Notes: a model not told the origin generated them from the letters alone. Counted from the stretch's first letter, positions 31,367 to 40,218 are shown. The stretch is 64,000 bases of DNA from Streptomyces cellostaticus (GCF_023630175.1 NZ_JALLIN010000035.1:1-64000); one strand, 5' to 3'. Numbers and translations are program-made.

Positions 31367-32971
31367 ATGAGTGAGCTGTCCGCCGACCCCAAGACCGTCC
31401 TCCTGCGCCGCGGCGAGGTCCACAGCCCCGCCGATCCCTTCGCCACCGCCATGGTGGTGGAGCGGGGCCAGGTCGCCTGGGTCGGCTCCGAGGGCGCCGC
31501 CGACGCCTTCGCCGACGGCGTGGACGAGGTGGTCGACCTCGACGGCGCCCTGGTCACCCCCGCCTTCACCGACGCCCATGTGCACACCACCGCCACCGGC
31601 CTCGCGCTGACCGGCCTCGACCTGTCCGGTGCGCCCTCCCTGGAGGCGGCCCTGGACCGGGTGCGCGACTTCGCCGCCGCCCGGCCCGGCGACCGGGTTC
31701 TGCTCGGCCACGGCTGGGACGCCGCCCGCTGGCCCGGCGGCCGGCCGCCGACGCGCGCGGAACTGGACGCGGCCACCGGCGGCCGCCCGCTCTACCTGTC
31801 CCGCGTCGACGTGCACTCGGCCGTCGTCACCACCGCCCTGCTGGACCTGGTCCCGGGCGACGTCACCCGCGAGGACGGTCCGCTGACCGCCGACGCCCAC
31901 CACGCCGTGCGTGCGGCCGCCCTGGCCGCCGTCACCCCGGTCCAGCGGGCCGAGGCGCAGCGCACCGCGCTCGCCCACGCCGCCTCCCTCGGTATCGGCT
32001 CGGTGCACGAGTGCGGCGGCCCGCAGATCTCCTCCGAGGACGACTTCACCGCCCTGCTGCGGCTCGCGGCCGAGGCGCCCGGGCCGCGCGTGATCGGCTA
32101 CTGGGCCGAGCAGAACGTCGACAGGGCCCGCGAACTGGGCGCGCTCGGCGCCGCCGGCGACCTCTTCGTGGACGGCGCCCTCGGCTCGCACACCGCCTGC
32201 CTGCACCAGCCGTACGCCGACGCCGGGCACACCGGTACCGCCTACCTGGACGCGGACGCCGTCGCCGCCCATGTCGTCGCCTGCACCGAGGCCGGACTCC
32301 AGGCGGGCTTCCACGCCATCGGCGACGCCGCGGTGACCGCGGTCGTGGACGGCGTGCGCGCGGCCGCCGAGAAGGTGGGCCTCGCCCGGGTCCGCGCGGC
32401 CCGGCACCGCGTCGAGCACGCCGAGATGCTCTCCCCCGAGGCCGTGGCCGCCTTCGCCGAGCTGGGTCTGATCGCCTCCGTGCAGCCCGCCTTCGACGCG
32501 CTCTGGGGCGGCGAGGACGGCATGTACGCCCGGCGCCTGGGTGCCGAGCGGGCCCGCACCCTCAATCCCTTCGCCGCCCTGCTGCGGTCCGGGGTCCCGC
32601 TGGCGTTCGGCTCCGACAGCCCGGTGACCCCGCTCGACCCCTGGGGCACGGTCCGGGCCGCGGCGTTCCACCGCACGCGTGAGCACCGGGTGTCCGTACG
32701 CGCCGCGTTCACCGCGCACACCCGCGGCGGCTGGCGGGCCATCGGCCGCGACGACGCCGGGGTCCTGGTGCCCGGCGCACCCGCGGACTACGCCGTCTGG
32801 CACACCGGTGAGCTGGTCGTCCAGGCCCCCGACGACCGGGTGGCCCGCTGGTCCACCGATCCCCGCTCCGGCACCCCCGGCCTGCCCGATCTGAGCCCCG
32901 GTGGCGAGCTGCCGCGCTGCCTGCGCACCGTGGTCGGCGGACGGACGGTGTTCGTACGGCCGGGCGAGTGA
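31367..32971 (+). CDS. Amidohydrolase family 3 protein (YtcJ-like)
   Basis: A 534-residue metal-dependent hydrolase. The N-terminal beta-sandwich leads into the metal-binding motif LVTPAFTDAHVHTTATG. Later parts include VDGALGSHTACLHQPYAD, GFHAIGDAAVTAVVDGVR, RHRVEHAEMLSPEAVAAFAELG and the final Asp in GSDSPVTPLDPWGTVRAAAF. These mark the YtcJ-like branch, which hydrolyses amide or carbamate bonds. The natural substrate is unknown. It follows the Lrp gene. Confidence 0.88.
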   Translation: MSELSADPKTVLLRRGEVHSPADPFATAMVVERGQVAWVGSEGAADAFADGVDEVVDLDGALVTPAFTDAHVHTTATGLALTGLDLSGAPSLEAALDRVRDFAAARPGDRVLLGHGWDAARWPGGRPPTRAELDAATGGRPLYLSRVDVHSAVVTTALLDLVPGDVTREDGPLTADAHHAVRAAALAAVTPVQRAEAQRTALAHAASLGIGSVHECGGPQISSEDDFTALLRLAAEAPGPRVIGYWAEQNVDRARELGALGAAGDLFVDGALGSHTACLHQPYADAGHTGTAYLDADAVAAHVVACTEAGLQAGFHAIGDAAVTAVVDGVRAAAEKVGLARVRAARHRVEHAEMLSPEAVAAFAELGLIASVQPAFDALWGGEDGMYARRLGAERARTLNPFAALLRSGVPLAFGSDSPVTPLDPWGTVRAAAFHRTREHRVSVRAAFTAHTRGGWRAIGRDDAGVLVPGAPADYAVWHTGELVVQAPDDRVARWSTDPRSGTPGLPDLSPGGELPRCLRTVVGGRTVFVRPGE

Positions 32972-33505
32972 TCTCCCGGGGTGGCGCGACGGCGCTGCGG
33001 GGGTGCCACAGGCTCGCCCTACCTGCGCATCCTCTGGGCTCACCTCGACAGGTGGTACGTCCGTGCAGGTCAGGGGCCTGTTGACAGTCGGCGGCCGGGG
33101 GCCGGTAGGTTCGGCCGAGTCCACCACCGGACGCCCGACCGTGGAGTGTTCGGCCATTCGTCGCAGCGCCGCTGGGTCAGGGACGGTGTGCAGCACCGGG
33201 CACCGTCACTGGCAGCCAGGCTCAGCGCCCGCGCCGACGGGGGAACGCTCCGGCCGGTCGGCAAGGTGTGACCCGGGTGGGGCCCGGTCGCTCAGTAGAC
33301 AACGGCTTTCGGTCGACCCGCAGCCAGCGGGTCCCAGGTCGGCCCGAAGGGCGCCGGGCCCCCATCCGCAGCGGAACGCGAATGCCGAAAAGCACATCCT
33401 TACCCCACGCTTGTGGAAACAACACCACCGTACGACCGTGCCGTCGCGTCATCGCAGGCCGCGGCCATTATGGTGGACGCCTGCGTACGACATGAAGGGG
33501 CAGCA
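32972..33505. other. 534-nt gene-free gap upstream of Ppm1
   Basis: No credible coding region or repeat is seen. It carries one promoter-like pair at 33081-33111 and a TATGGT -10-like hexamer near 33470 that may serve the mannosyltransferase gene directly. Confidence 0.5.
33081..33111 (+). promoter_or_regulatory. Promoter-like TTGACA / TAGGTT pair
   Basis: A consensus TTGACA (33081-33086) is followed after 19 bp by TAGGTT (33106-33111), resembling a housekeeping (HrdB) promoter. If used, the transcript would carry a leader of nearly 400 nt before Ppm1, or would be a separate short RNA. Confidence 0.45.
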
Positions 33506-34324
33506 GTGAACGACGGCGACGGGACCCTCGCGGCCAAGGCCCAGGGGAGGCAGTTCGGTCCGCTCGGCACGGCCTTGGTGATCATCCCGACCTACAACGA
33601 GGCGGAGAACATCAAGTCCATCGTCGGCCGGGTGCGCAAGGCCGTCCCCGAGGCGCACGTCCTGGTGGCGGACGACAACAGCCCCGACGGCACGGGCAAG
33701 CTGGCGGACGAGCTGGCCGCCGAGGACGACCACGTCCAGGTGCTGCACCGCAAGGGCAAGGAGGGCCTGGGCGCCGCCTACCTGGCCGGCTTCAGGTGGG
33801 GCATGGACCACGGCTACGGCGTGCTGGTCGAGATGGACGCCGACGGCTCGCACCAGCCCGAGGAGCTGCCCCGGCTGCTGACCGCGCTCAAGGGCGCCGA
33901 CCTGGTGCTCGGCTCGCGCTGGGTGCCCGGCGGCCGGGTGGTGAACTGGCCCAGGTCCCGCGAGTTCATCTCCCGCGGCGGCAGCCTCTACTCCCGCCTC
34001 GCCCTCGACCTGCCGCTGCGCGACATCACCGGCGGCTACCGCGCCTTCCGCCGCGAGACCCTCGAGGGCCTCGGCCTGGACGACGTCGCCTCGCAGGGCT
34101 ACTGCTTCCAGGTCGACCTGGCCCGGCGCGCGGTCAAGGCCGGGTACCACGTGGTCGAGGTGCCCATCACCTTCGTCGAGCGCGAACTCGGCGACTCCAA
34201 GATGAGCCGCAACATCGTGGTGGAGGCACTGTGGCGGGTCACCGCCTGGGGTGTCGGGGACCGGGTGGGCAAGGTCACCGGCAAGGCCGGGCAGGACCGG
34301 CCCCGGCCGCACGGCTCCCGCTGA
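33506..34324 (+). CDS. ppm1: Polyprenol-phosphate mannosyltransferase (Ppm1-like, GT2)
   Basis: A 272-residue family-2 glycosyltransferase. ALVIIPTYNEAENIKSIV, VADDNSPDGTG (nucleotide-sugar Asp) and VEMDADGSHQPEELPRL are the GT2 signature steps. ITGGYRAFRRE and FVERELGDSKMS are typical of dolichol/polyprenol-phosphate mannose synthases. It makes polyprenol-phosphate mannose for protein O-mannosylation by Pmt. S. coelicolor Ppm1 is SCO1423, as I recall. It lacks the N-acyltransferase domain of mycobacterial Ppm1. The GTG at 33506 has AAGGGG upstream. Confidence 0.9.
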   Translation: MNDGDGTLAAKAQGRQFGPLGTALVIIPTYNEAENIKSIVGRVRKAVPEAHVLVADDNSPDGTGKLADELAAEDDHVQVLHRKGKEGLGAAYLAGFRWGMDHGYGVLVEMDADGSHQPEELPRLLTALKGADLVLGSRWVPGGRVVNWPRSREFISRGGSLYSRLALDLPLRDITGGYRAFRRETLEGLGLDDVASQGYCFQVDLARRAVKAGYHVVEVPITFVERELGDSKMSRNIVVEALWRVTAWGVGDRVGKVTGKAGQDRPRPHGSR

Positions 34325-34379
34325 CCGTCCCGCGGGCCCGCTTATCCCGTGCTGAGCCGCGGCCAGGCACACTGGGAGC

Positions 34380-34931
34380 ATGACGACCGGCGTTCCCACC
34401 TCTCCGTCCGCCACCCGGCCCCGCCGATCCCGGCTGCGCAGGTATCTGCCGCTGGGGATCGCCGTGTGGCTGGTGCTGGAGGTCTGGCTGCTGACCAGGG
34501 TCGCGGGCGCGGCGGGCGGTCCCACCGTGTTCCTGCTCCTGGTGGCGGGCGTCGTCGCCGGCTCGGTGATCATCAAGCGGGCGGGGCGACGCGCCTTCCG
34601 GAACCTCAACGAAGCACTGCAGCGGGGCGGTTCGCCGGCCCGCGGCGGCGGCAACGGCCTGCTGATGCTCGGCGGTCTGCTGCTGATGGTCCCGGGCCTG
34701 ATCTCCGACGCGGCCGGACTGCTCCTGCTGCTCCCGCCGGTCCAGGGGGCCGTGAGCCGCTGGACCGAGCGCACGCTCGACCGCAGGCTCCGCCGGGTCG
34801 CTCCCGGCAGCCTGGGTGACGTCTTCCAGCAGGCCCGCATGCACCGCCCCGACGGCAAGGTGGTGCAGGGTGAGGTCATCAGGGAGGACACTTCCGAGCC
34901 CAGCGGCCCGCGCCCTCCGCTTTCCCGCTGA
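34380..34931 (+). CDS. fxsA: FxsA family membrane protein
   Basis: A 183-residue protein whose core matches FxsA: YLPLGIAVWLVLEVWLLTRVAGAAGGPTVFLLLVAGVVAGSVIIKRAGRRAF, then GLLMLGGLLLMVPGLISDAAGLLLLLPPVQ. It has three to four transmembrane helices and a hydrophilic C terminus. E. coli FxsA influences phage T7 exclusion when overexpressed. The role in Streptomyces is unknown. It is convergent with rbpA across a strong hairpin. Confidence 0.88.
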   Translation: MTTGVPTSPSATRPRRSRLRRYLPLGIAVWLVLEVWLLTRVAGAAGGPTVFLLLVAGVVAGSVIIKRAGRRAFRNLNEALQRGGSPARGGGNGLLMLGGLLLMVPGLISDAAGLLLLLPPVQGAVSRWTERTLDRRLRRVAPGSLGDVFQQARMHRPDGKVVQGEVIREDTSEPSGPRPPLSR

Positions 34932-34977
34932 GGCCCCCGGGCGCGGCCGTTCGGGCCGCCGCTTCGCGGCAGCACGA

Positions 34978-35020
34978 AACCGCGGGCGCCGTACGTGGAT
35001 CACGTACGGCGCCCGCGGTT
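34978..35020. terminator. Long bidirectional hairpin between fxsA and rbpA
   Basis: A perfect 20-bp stem (34978-34997 with 35001-35020) with a 3-nt loop sits in the convergent gap. It is suited to stop transcription from both genes. Confidence 0.85.
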
Positions 35021-35037
35021 GTTCGTGTCGTCGCGCG

Positions 35038-35412
35038 TTATGCGCTCTTGCGGCTGTCCCTGGGGTGAACCGCGATGTTCATCGCCCCCGAGCGCAGAAC
35101 CGCCAGGCGCTCCTCGAGGACCTCTTCGAGCTCCTCACGGGTGCGCCGCTCCATCAGCATGTCCCAATGGGTACGCGCGGGCTTGGCCTTCTTCTCTTCA
35201 GGGCCGTCGCCGTCCACCAGGAGTGCCTGGGCCCCGCAGACCTTGCACTCCCACTCCGGCGGGATCTCCGCCTCGACCGAGAAGGGCATCTCGAACCGGT
35301 GCCCCTTCTCGCATGCGTACTCCACGGCCTGGCGCGGAGCCAGGTCGATGCCGCGGTCCGTCTCGTAGCTGGTCACTACGAGGCGCGTACCGCGAAGAGC
35401 TCGCTCACTCAT
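35038..35412 (-). CDS. rbpA: RNA polymerase-binding protein RbpA
   Basis: A 124-residue actinobacterial transcription factor: MSERALRGTRLVVTSYETDRGIDLAPRQAVEYACEKGHRFEMPFSVEAEIPPEWECKVCG covers the N-terminal tail and zinc-ribbon core. The THWDMLMERRTREELEEVLEERLAVLR end is the sigma-interacting domain. It binds the principal sigma factor and stimulates open complex formation. S. coelicolor RbpA is SCO1421, as I recall. A perfect SigR-type promoter lies upstream (35474-35499). Confidence 0.95.
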   Translation of the reverse strand: MSERALRGTRLVVTSYETDRGIDLAPRQAVEYACEKGHRFEMPFSVEAEIPPEWECKVCGAQALLVDGDGPEEKKAKPARTHWDMLMERRTREELEEVLEERLAVLRSGAMNIAVHPRDSRKSA

Positions 35413-35473
35413 GAATCGTGCCTCCCGGGCTTGTCGCCCACAGGACAGGTGTCGCTGTCGTCGTCATCCGGTC

Positions 35474-35499
35474 AACGTCCGGTCGGCGGTAAAGATTCC
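35474..35499 (-). promoter_or_regulatory. SigR-type promoter of rbpA
   Basis: On the minus strand GGAAT (35499-35495) is followed, after exactly 18 nt, by GTT (35476-35474), the consensus recognised by the thiol-stress sigma factor SigR. It lies about 62-87 nt before the rbpA start. Control of rbpA by SigR is established in S. coelicolor. Confidence 0.8.
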
Positions 35500-35563
35500 C
35501 GTTCCGGGTCATGCGTCGCCGTCGTAGCCGCCCCTTGTTCTACCCACAGGCGCCCGGTTTGTC

Positions 35564-35581
35564 ACATCTGCTAGCAGATGT
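35564..35581. promoter_or_regulatory. 18-bp perfect palindrome
   Basis: ACATCTGCTAGCAGATGT is a perfect 18-bp palindrome in the 255-nt gap between rbpA (minus) and the MFS gene's 3' end. It contains the rare CTAG tetranucleotide. It may be an operator for a distal rbpA promoter. No family is assigned. Confidence 0.45.
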
Positions 35582-35667
35582 CACCCGGCGTTTCGGCATC
35601 TTTGACGCGCAGTAACGGTACGCCTGGCAGGCCAAACGCGTACACTACCGCCCTTTCGTGTCGAGTG

Positions 35668-37014
35668 CTAAATCGTGTCCGGTACCGGGTTGCCCGCATT
35701 CTCGATCGCACGCCGCACCGGAACCCTCGCGAGCAGGACGAACCCGATGACGAAGAAGGCCACCAGGGAGATGATCGCCGAGCGGTAGCTCCCGGTGACC
35801 TGGTAGGTGACGCCGAACAGCAGCGGGCCGAGCCAGCTCATCCCGCGGTCGCTCATCTCGTAGGCGGAGAAGTACTCCGCCTCCTTGCCGGCCGGCACCA
35901 GGTGGGAGAAGAGTGACCGGGACAGCGCCTGGCTGCCGCCGAGCACCAGCCCGATGCCGGCGGCCAGCACGAAGAACCACACCGGGGCCCCGGCGGGCAG
36001 GAAGTACCCGGCCCCCAGCGTCGCAGTCCAGGCGACCAGCGAGCCGAGGACGGTCCGCTTGGCCCCGTGGCGCCGCGCCAGCCACCCCATCGCGAGCGCT
36101 CCGGCCACGGCCAGTACCTGGACCAGCAGCACCGCCGTGATCAGCGTGGACTGCCCGAGGCCCAGCTCCTCGGAGCCGTAGACGGAGGCCTGGGAGATCA
36201 CCGTCTGGATGCCGTCGTTGTAGACGAGGTACGCCAGCAGGAAGGCCAGCGTCAGCGGGTGCCGGCGCATGTCCCTGAACGTCTCCGCGAGCTGTCGCGG
36301 GCCGGAGGCCGCGACGCCCTCCGCCCGTGTGCGCCGGTCGCGCAGCCGGCGCAGCGGTACGAGCGTGAAGGCGCCCCACCACAGTCCGGCCGAGGCGAGG
36401 CAGACGCGGACGGCGGCCGTCTCGGTCAGCCCGAAGGAGGCGTGCGCCGAGTACAGGACCAGGTTCGCGACGAGCACCAGGGACCCGGCCGCGTAGCCGA
36501 AGGCCCAGCCGCGTGAGGAGACCGCGTCGCGCTCGGCGGGCGGCGCGATCTGCGGCAGGTACGAGTTGTAGAGCATCATCGCCACGGACTGCGCGGCGTT
36601 GGCCACGATGAGGAGCGCTCCGCCGAGCAGGTACCGGTCGCCGTCGAGGAAGAACATGCCCGCGGTGGCGGCGGCCCCGGTGTACGCCGCCGCCCCGAGC
36701 AGCGGCTTCTTGCGGCCCGTGCGATCCGCCGCGCTGCCCACCAGGGGCATCACCACGACCGCGAGGATCACCGACAGTGACACCGAGTAGGCGAAGAAGG
36801 AGCCCGCCCGTACCGGGACGCCGAGGGGGTGCACATAGCCGTCGGCGTCGGCCGCGTTCCCGGCGACCGAGGTGAGGTACGGGCCGAGGAACACGGTCAG
36901 GACGCTGGTCGAATAGACCGAGCACGCCCAGTCGTAGAAGTACCAGCCCCGCTGCTCGCGCCGTCGTCCGGCGGCTTCGCCCGCCGTCCCCGCCCGCACG
37001 GTGTCGGTGCCCAC
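35668..37014 (-). CDS. MFS transporter, UMF1/Atg22-like
   Basis: A 448-residue, 12-helix transporter. The N-terminal REQRGWYFYDWACSVYSTSVLTVFLGPYLTSVA (unusual YDWA motif) and ADRTGRKKPLLG identify the UMF1/Atg22-like MFS family. Other parts are QIAPPAERDAVSSRGWAFGYAAGSL and AAGIGLVLGGSQALSRSLFSHLVPAGKEAEYFS. Vacuolar relatives export amino acids. The bacterial substrate is unknown. It lies upstream of the GDPD gene's 3' end on the same strand. Confidence 0.88.
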   Translation of the reverse strand: MGTDTVRAGTAGEAAGRRREQRGWYFYDWACSVYSTSVLTVFLGPYLTSVAGNAADADGYVHPLGVPVRAGSFFAYSVSLSVILAVVVMPLVGSAADRTGRKKPLLGAAAYTGAAATAGMFFLDGDRYLLGGALLIVANAAQSVAMMLYNSYLPQIAPPAERDAVSSRGWAFGYAAGSLVLVANLVLYSAHASFGLTETAAVRVCLASAGLWWGAFTLVPLRRLRDRRTRAEGVAASGPRQLAETFRDMRRHPLTLAFLLAYLVYNDGIQTVISQASVYGSEELGLGQSTLITAVLLVQVLAVAGALAMGWLARRHGAKRTVLGSLVAWTATLGAGYFLPAGAPVWFFVLAAGIGLVLGGSQALSRSLFSHLVPAGKEAEYFSAYEMSDRGMSWLGPLLFGVTYQVTGSYRSAIISLVAFFVIGFVLLARVPVRRAIENAGNPVPDTI

Positions 37015-37075
37015 CCGTGCCCTCGCTTCCCCGCCGTAGTGCCGTGCGAAGGCGGGGTCCCGGGTGCCGGATCGC

Positions 37076-37852
37076 TCAGACCCAGACGCCGCGGTCCTCC
37101 ATGACCTTGCGCAACGTGTCGATGTGATCGGTCATGATGCCATCGACGCCGAGGTCCAGCAGCCGGTGCATCCGCTCCGGTTCGTTGACCGTCCACACGT
37201 GCACCTGCAGCCCGCGCGCGTGGGCTGCGCGCACGAAGCGGTGGTCCACCACCGGGACGCCGGACTGGGCCTGAGGCACCTGGGCCGCCACCGCCGACCG
37301 GCGCACCGCGGCCGGCAGCCCCCAGGAGCGCAGCCGCAGGCTGAGCACTCCGCGGGTGCCGAAGGACGTGGCCAGCCGCGGCCCCGCCAGCCGCTGCGCC
37401 CGCAGCACCCGGGCCTCGGAGAACGAGCCCACGCACACCCGGTCCCAGGCGTCCGCGCGCTCGATCAGCTCCAGCAGGGGCCGCAGCGCCGGTTCCGCCT
37501 TGACGTCCACGTTCCAGCGGGCCCCGGGGAAGGTCTCCAGCAGCTCCTCGAAGAGCGGCACCGGCTCCCGCCCCGCCACACGCGCCTGCCGGACGTCCCG
37601 CCACGGCAGGTCGGCGATGCGGCCCGCGCCGTCGGTGACCCGGTCCAGCGTCGAGTCGTGGAAGGCGACGAGCCTGCCGTCCGCGGTCGCGTGCACGTCG
37701 GTCTCGATGTACCGGTAGCCCAGCTCGACGGCGCGCCGGAACTGGGCCGCGGTGTTCTCCAGCCCGTCGGCCGCCCCGCCGCGGTGGGCGAAGGGTATCG
37801 GGCCGGGATGGTCCAGGTACGGGTGGCGCGGGGGCGGCGTCGTGAGGGTCAC
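37076..37852 (-). CDS. Glycerophosphodiester phosphodiesterase
   Basis: A 258-residue GDPD-type TIM barrel. IPFAHRGGAADGLENTAAQFRRAVELGYRYIETDVHATADGRLVAFHDSTLDRVTDG contains the HRG...ENT...E.D..H.D catalytic and metal-binding set. VHVWTVNEPERMHRLLDLGVDGIMTDHID closes the barrel. It hydrolyses glycerophosphodiesters to glycerol 3-phosphate and an alcohol. No signal peptide is seen, so it is probably cytoplasmic. The GTG start overlaps the yczE stop by 4 nt. Confidence 0.92.
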   Translation of the reverse strand: MTLTTPPPRHPYLDHPGPIPFAHRGGAADGLENTAAQFRRAVELGYRYIETDVHATADGRLVAFHDSTLDRVTDGAGRIADLPWRDVRQARVAGREPVPLFEELLETFPGARWNVDVKAEPALRPLLELIERADAWDRVCVGSFSEARVLRAQRLAGPRLATSFGTRGVLSLRLRSWGLPAAVRRSAVAAQVPQAQSGVPVVDHRFVRAAHARGLQVHVWTVNEPERMHRLLDLGVDGIMTDHIDTLRKVMEDRGVWV

Positions 37853-38502
37853 GGACGCAGTATCGCCCCATGGGGTGTCATCCCGGCAACGACGGTGCTG
37901 CCGCCCGGTGCCGCCGGGGCGGCGAACACCTTCAGGAACCACTGCGCCAGCGGGCCGATGGCCACCGCGTAGAGCACGGTCCCGATCCCGACGGTGCCAC
38001 CGAGGGCGAATCCGGTGACCACCACGACGACCTCGACCGTCGTCCGCATCAGCCGGACCGAGCGGCCGGTGCGCAGGTGCAGCCCCGTCATCAGCCCGTC
38101 GCGCGGGCCGGGGCCGAAACGCGCCGCGATGTACAGGCCGGTCGCCGCGCCGTTGAGCACGACGCCCGCCACGAGCAGCGGGACGCGTACGGCGAGAGCG
38201 TGCGCCTCGGGCAGGAGGGCGAGGGTGCCGTCCATGGCGAGGCCGACCACGAAGACGTTGGACACCGTGCCGAGGCCCGGCCGCTGGCGCAGCGGGATCC
38301 ACAGCAGCAGCACCAGCGCCCCCACGGCGATCGACACCACGCCGATGGTCAGTCCGGTGAGTTCGGCGAGGCCCTGGTGCAGCACGTTCCAGGGCTCGAG
38401 GCCCAGGTCCGCCGCCACGAGCAGTGCCGAACTCGCGCCGTAGAGCGCGAGGCCCGCGTACAACCGGATCAGCCGACGACCGAGACGGTCGGAGGTGGAC
38501 AC
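37849..38502 (-). CDS. yczE: YczE/YyaS/YitT-family membrane protein
   Basis: A 217-residue protein with five to six transmembrane helices. LIRLYAGLALYGASSALLVAADLGLEPWNVLHQGLAELTGLTIGVVSIAVGALVLLLWIPL and RFGPGPRDGLMTGL are typical of YczE. It is divergent from a MocR-type regulator. YczE genes are often found beside such regulators (YczR type), which suggests control by it. The transported compound or role is unknown. Confidence 0.85.
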   Translation of the reverse strand: MSTSDRLGRRLIRLYAGLALYGASSALLVAADLGLEPWNVLHQGLAELTGLTIGVVSIAVGALVLLLWIPLRQRPGLGTVSNVFVVGLAMDGTLALLPEAHALAVRVPLLVAGVVLNGAATGLYIAARFGPGPRDGLMTGLHLRTGRSVRLMRTTVEVVVVVTGFALGGTVGIGTVLYAVAIGPLAQWFLKVFAAPAAPGGSTVVAGMTPHGAILRP

Positions 38503-38526
38503 GACATACCCCCCTGGGTGGTGGCA

Positions 38527-38599
38527 GTGGACTGACGCATGTCACTCTGTAGCTGGGGAGGACATCCCATCCATGGCCAATTCGGGGAAGGTGGACTGA
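38527..38599. promoter_or_regulatory. Direct repeats in the yczE-mocR divergent region
   Basis: GTGGACTGA occurs at 38527-38535 and again at 38591-38599. A related ATTGGACC lies just inside the regulator gene near 38613. MocR regulators commonly bind directly repeated boxes of this size, so these are candidates for the YczR-type operator. Confidence 0.45.
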
Positions 38600-38604
38600 T
38601 CGGA

Positions 38605-40110
38605 ATGGCGCATTGGACCTCAGCGGTGGGAGCCGCGCAGCTCGCCCGGCTGCTGACGTCACAGCAGGACCGTCCGGCGGGCCCCGGCAGCCGCCGCCCG
38701 CCCGCCTATCGCGCCCTGGCCGACGGCATCCGGCTGCTGGTCCTCGAGGGCCGGGTCCCCGTGGCGGCCCGCCTCCCCGCCGAGCGTGAACTGGCCCTCG
38801 CCCTCACCGTCAGCCGCACCACGGTCGCCGCCGCCTACGAGGCGCTGCGCGCCGAGGGCTTCCTCGAGTCCCGGCGCGGCGCCGGGAGCTGGACGGCCGT
38901 GCCGGCCGGCAACCCGCTTCCCGCGCGGGGCCTTGAGCCCCTGCCGCCCGAGGCCCTCGGTTCCGTGATCGACCTGGGCTGTGCCTCACTCCCGGCCCCG
39001 GAACCCTGGCTCACCCGTGCCGTCCAGGGGGCCCTGGAGGAACTGCCGCCCTACGCCCACACGCACGGCGACTACCCGGCCGGGCTGCCCGCCCTGCGCT
39101 CGATGATCGCCGAGCGCTACACCGCGCGCGGGATCCCCACCATGCCCGAGCAGATCATGGTGACGACCGGCGCGATGGGTGCCATGGACGCGATCTGCCA
39201 TCTCTTCGCCGGCCGCGGCGAGCGCATCGCCGTCGAGTCGCCGTCCTACGCCAACATCCTCCAGCTCATGCGGGAGGCGGGCGCGCGGCTCGTACCCGTC
39301 GCCATGGCGGAGGGGCTGGCCGGATGGGACCTGGACCGCTGGCGGCAGGTCCTGCGCGAGGCCGCCCCCCGGCTCGCCTACGTCGTCGCCGACTTCCACA
39401 ACCCGACCGGCGCGCTCGCCGACGAGGACCAGCGGCGCCGGCTGGTGGACGCGGCCCGCTCCGCGGGCACCGTCCTGGTCGCCGACGAGACGATGACGGA
39501 GCTGTGGCTCGACGAGGAGTACGAGGCCGGGATGCCGCGCCCGGTCTGCGGCTTCGACCCGGCCGGTTCCACGGTCATCACGGTCGGCTCGGCGAGCAAG
39601 GCCTTCTGGGCGGGCATGCGCATCGGCTGGGTGCGCGCGGCCCCCGACGTCATCCGCAGCCTGGTCGCCGCGCGCGCGTACGCCGATCTCGGCACCCCCG
39701 TGCTGGAGCAGCTCGCGGTGAACTGGCTGTTCAGCACCGGAGGCTGGGAGCAGGCCGTAGCGCTGCGCCGGGCCCAGGCCCGCGAGAACCGCGACGCGCT
39801 GGTGGCCGCACTGCGCAGGGAGCTTCCCGAGTGGGAGTTCGAGGTCCCGAAGGGGGGCCTGACCCTGTGGGTCCGCGCCGGCGGCCTGTCGGGTTCGAGG
39901 CTGGCCGAGGCGGGGGAGCGGGTCGGCGTCCGGGTCCCCTCGGGCCCCCGCTTCGGCGTCGACGGCGCCTTCGAGGGCTACGTCCGCCTTCCGTTCACGG
40001 TGGGCGGAGCGGTGGCGGACGAGGCGGCGACTCGACTGGCGGCCGCGTCCCGCCTGGTGAGAACGGGCGCGACGGGCGACGCGGAGTCCCCGCGGACCTT
40101 CGTGGCGTAG
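38605..40110 (+). CDS. MocR-type regulator (GntR HTH fused to aminotransferase fold)
   Basis: A 501-residue protein. The N-terminal GntR winged helix (RALADGIRLLVLEGRVPVAARLPAERELALALTVSRTTVAAAYEALRAEGFLESRRGAG) is joined to a class-I aminotransferase domain. The PLP-lysine region reads VITVGSASKAFWAGMRIGWVR, and DFHNPTGAL and VADETMTELW are also present. It senses PLP or a PLP adduct. The ATG at 38605 gives the family-typical start. The divergent partner is yczE. Its 3' end converges on sffA. Confidence 0.9.
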   Translation: MAHWTSAVGAAQLARLLTSQQDRPAGPGSRRPPAYRALADGIRLLVLEGRVPVAARLPAERELALALTVSRTTVAAAYEALRAEGFLESRRGAGSWTAVPAGNPLPARGLEPLPPEALGSVIDLGCASLPAPEPWLTRAVQGALEELPPYAHTHGDYPAGLPALRSMIAERYTARGIPTMPEQIMVTTGAMGAMDAICHLFAGRGERIAVESPSYANILQLMREAGARLVPVAMAEGLAGWDLDRWRQVLREAAPRLAYVVADFHNPTGALADEDQRRRLVDAARSAGTVLVADETMTELWLDEEYEAGMPRPVCGFDPAGSTVITVGSASKAFWAGMRIGWVRAAPDVIRSLVAARAYADLGTPVLEQLAVNWLFSTGGWEQAVALRRAQARENRDALVAALRRELPEWEFEVPKGGLTLWVRAGGLSGSRLAEAGERVGVRVPSGPRFGVDGAFEGYVRLPFTVGGAVADEAATRLAAASRLVRTGATGDAESPRTFVA

Positions 40111-40218
40111 CCCGCGGACCTGAGTGGCGCGGGACGGGGCGCCGTTCGTGAGGCGCGGGTCAACGCCCCTGGTGCCGATCCGGCCGACCTGGGCCGGCCG
40201 ACCTGGGCCTACCGAGCG

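Noticed and set aside
31184..33196. 670-codon minus-strand ORF opposite the amidohydrolase
   Set aside because: Shadow of the plus-strand metal-dependent hydrolase, which has clear metal ligands. No motif in the antisense product.
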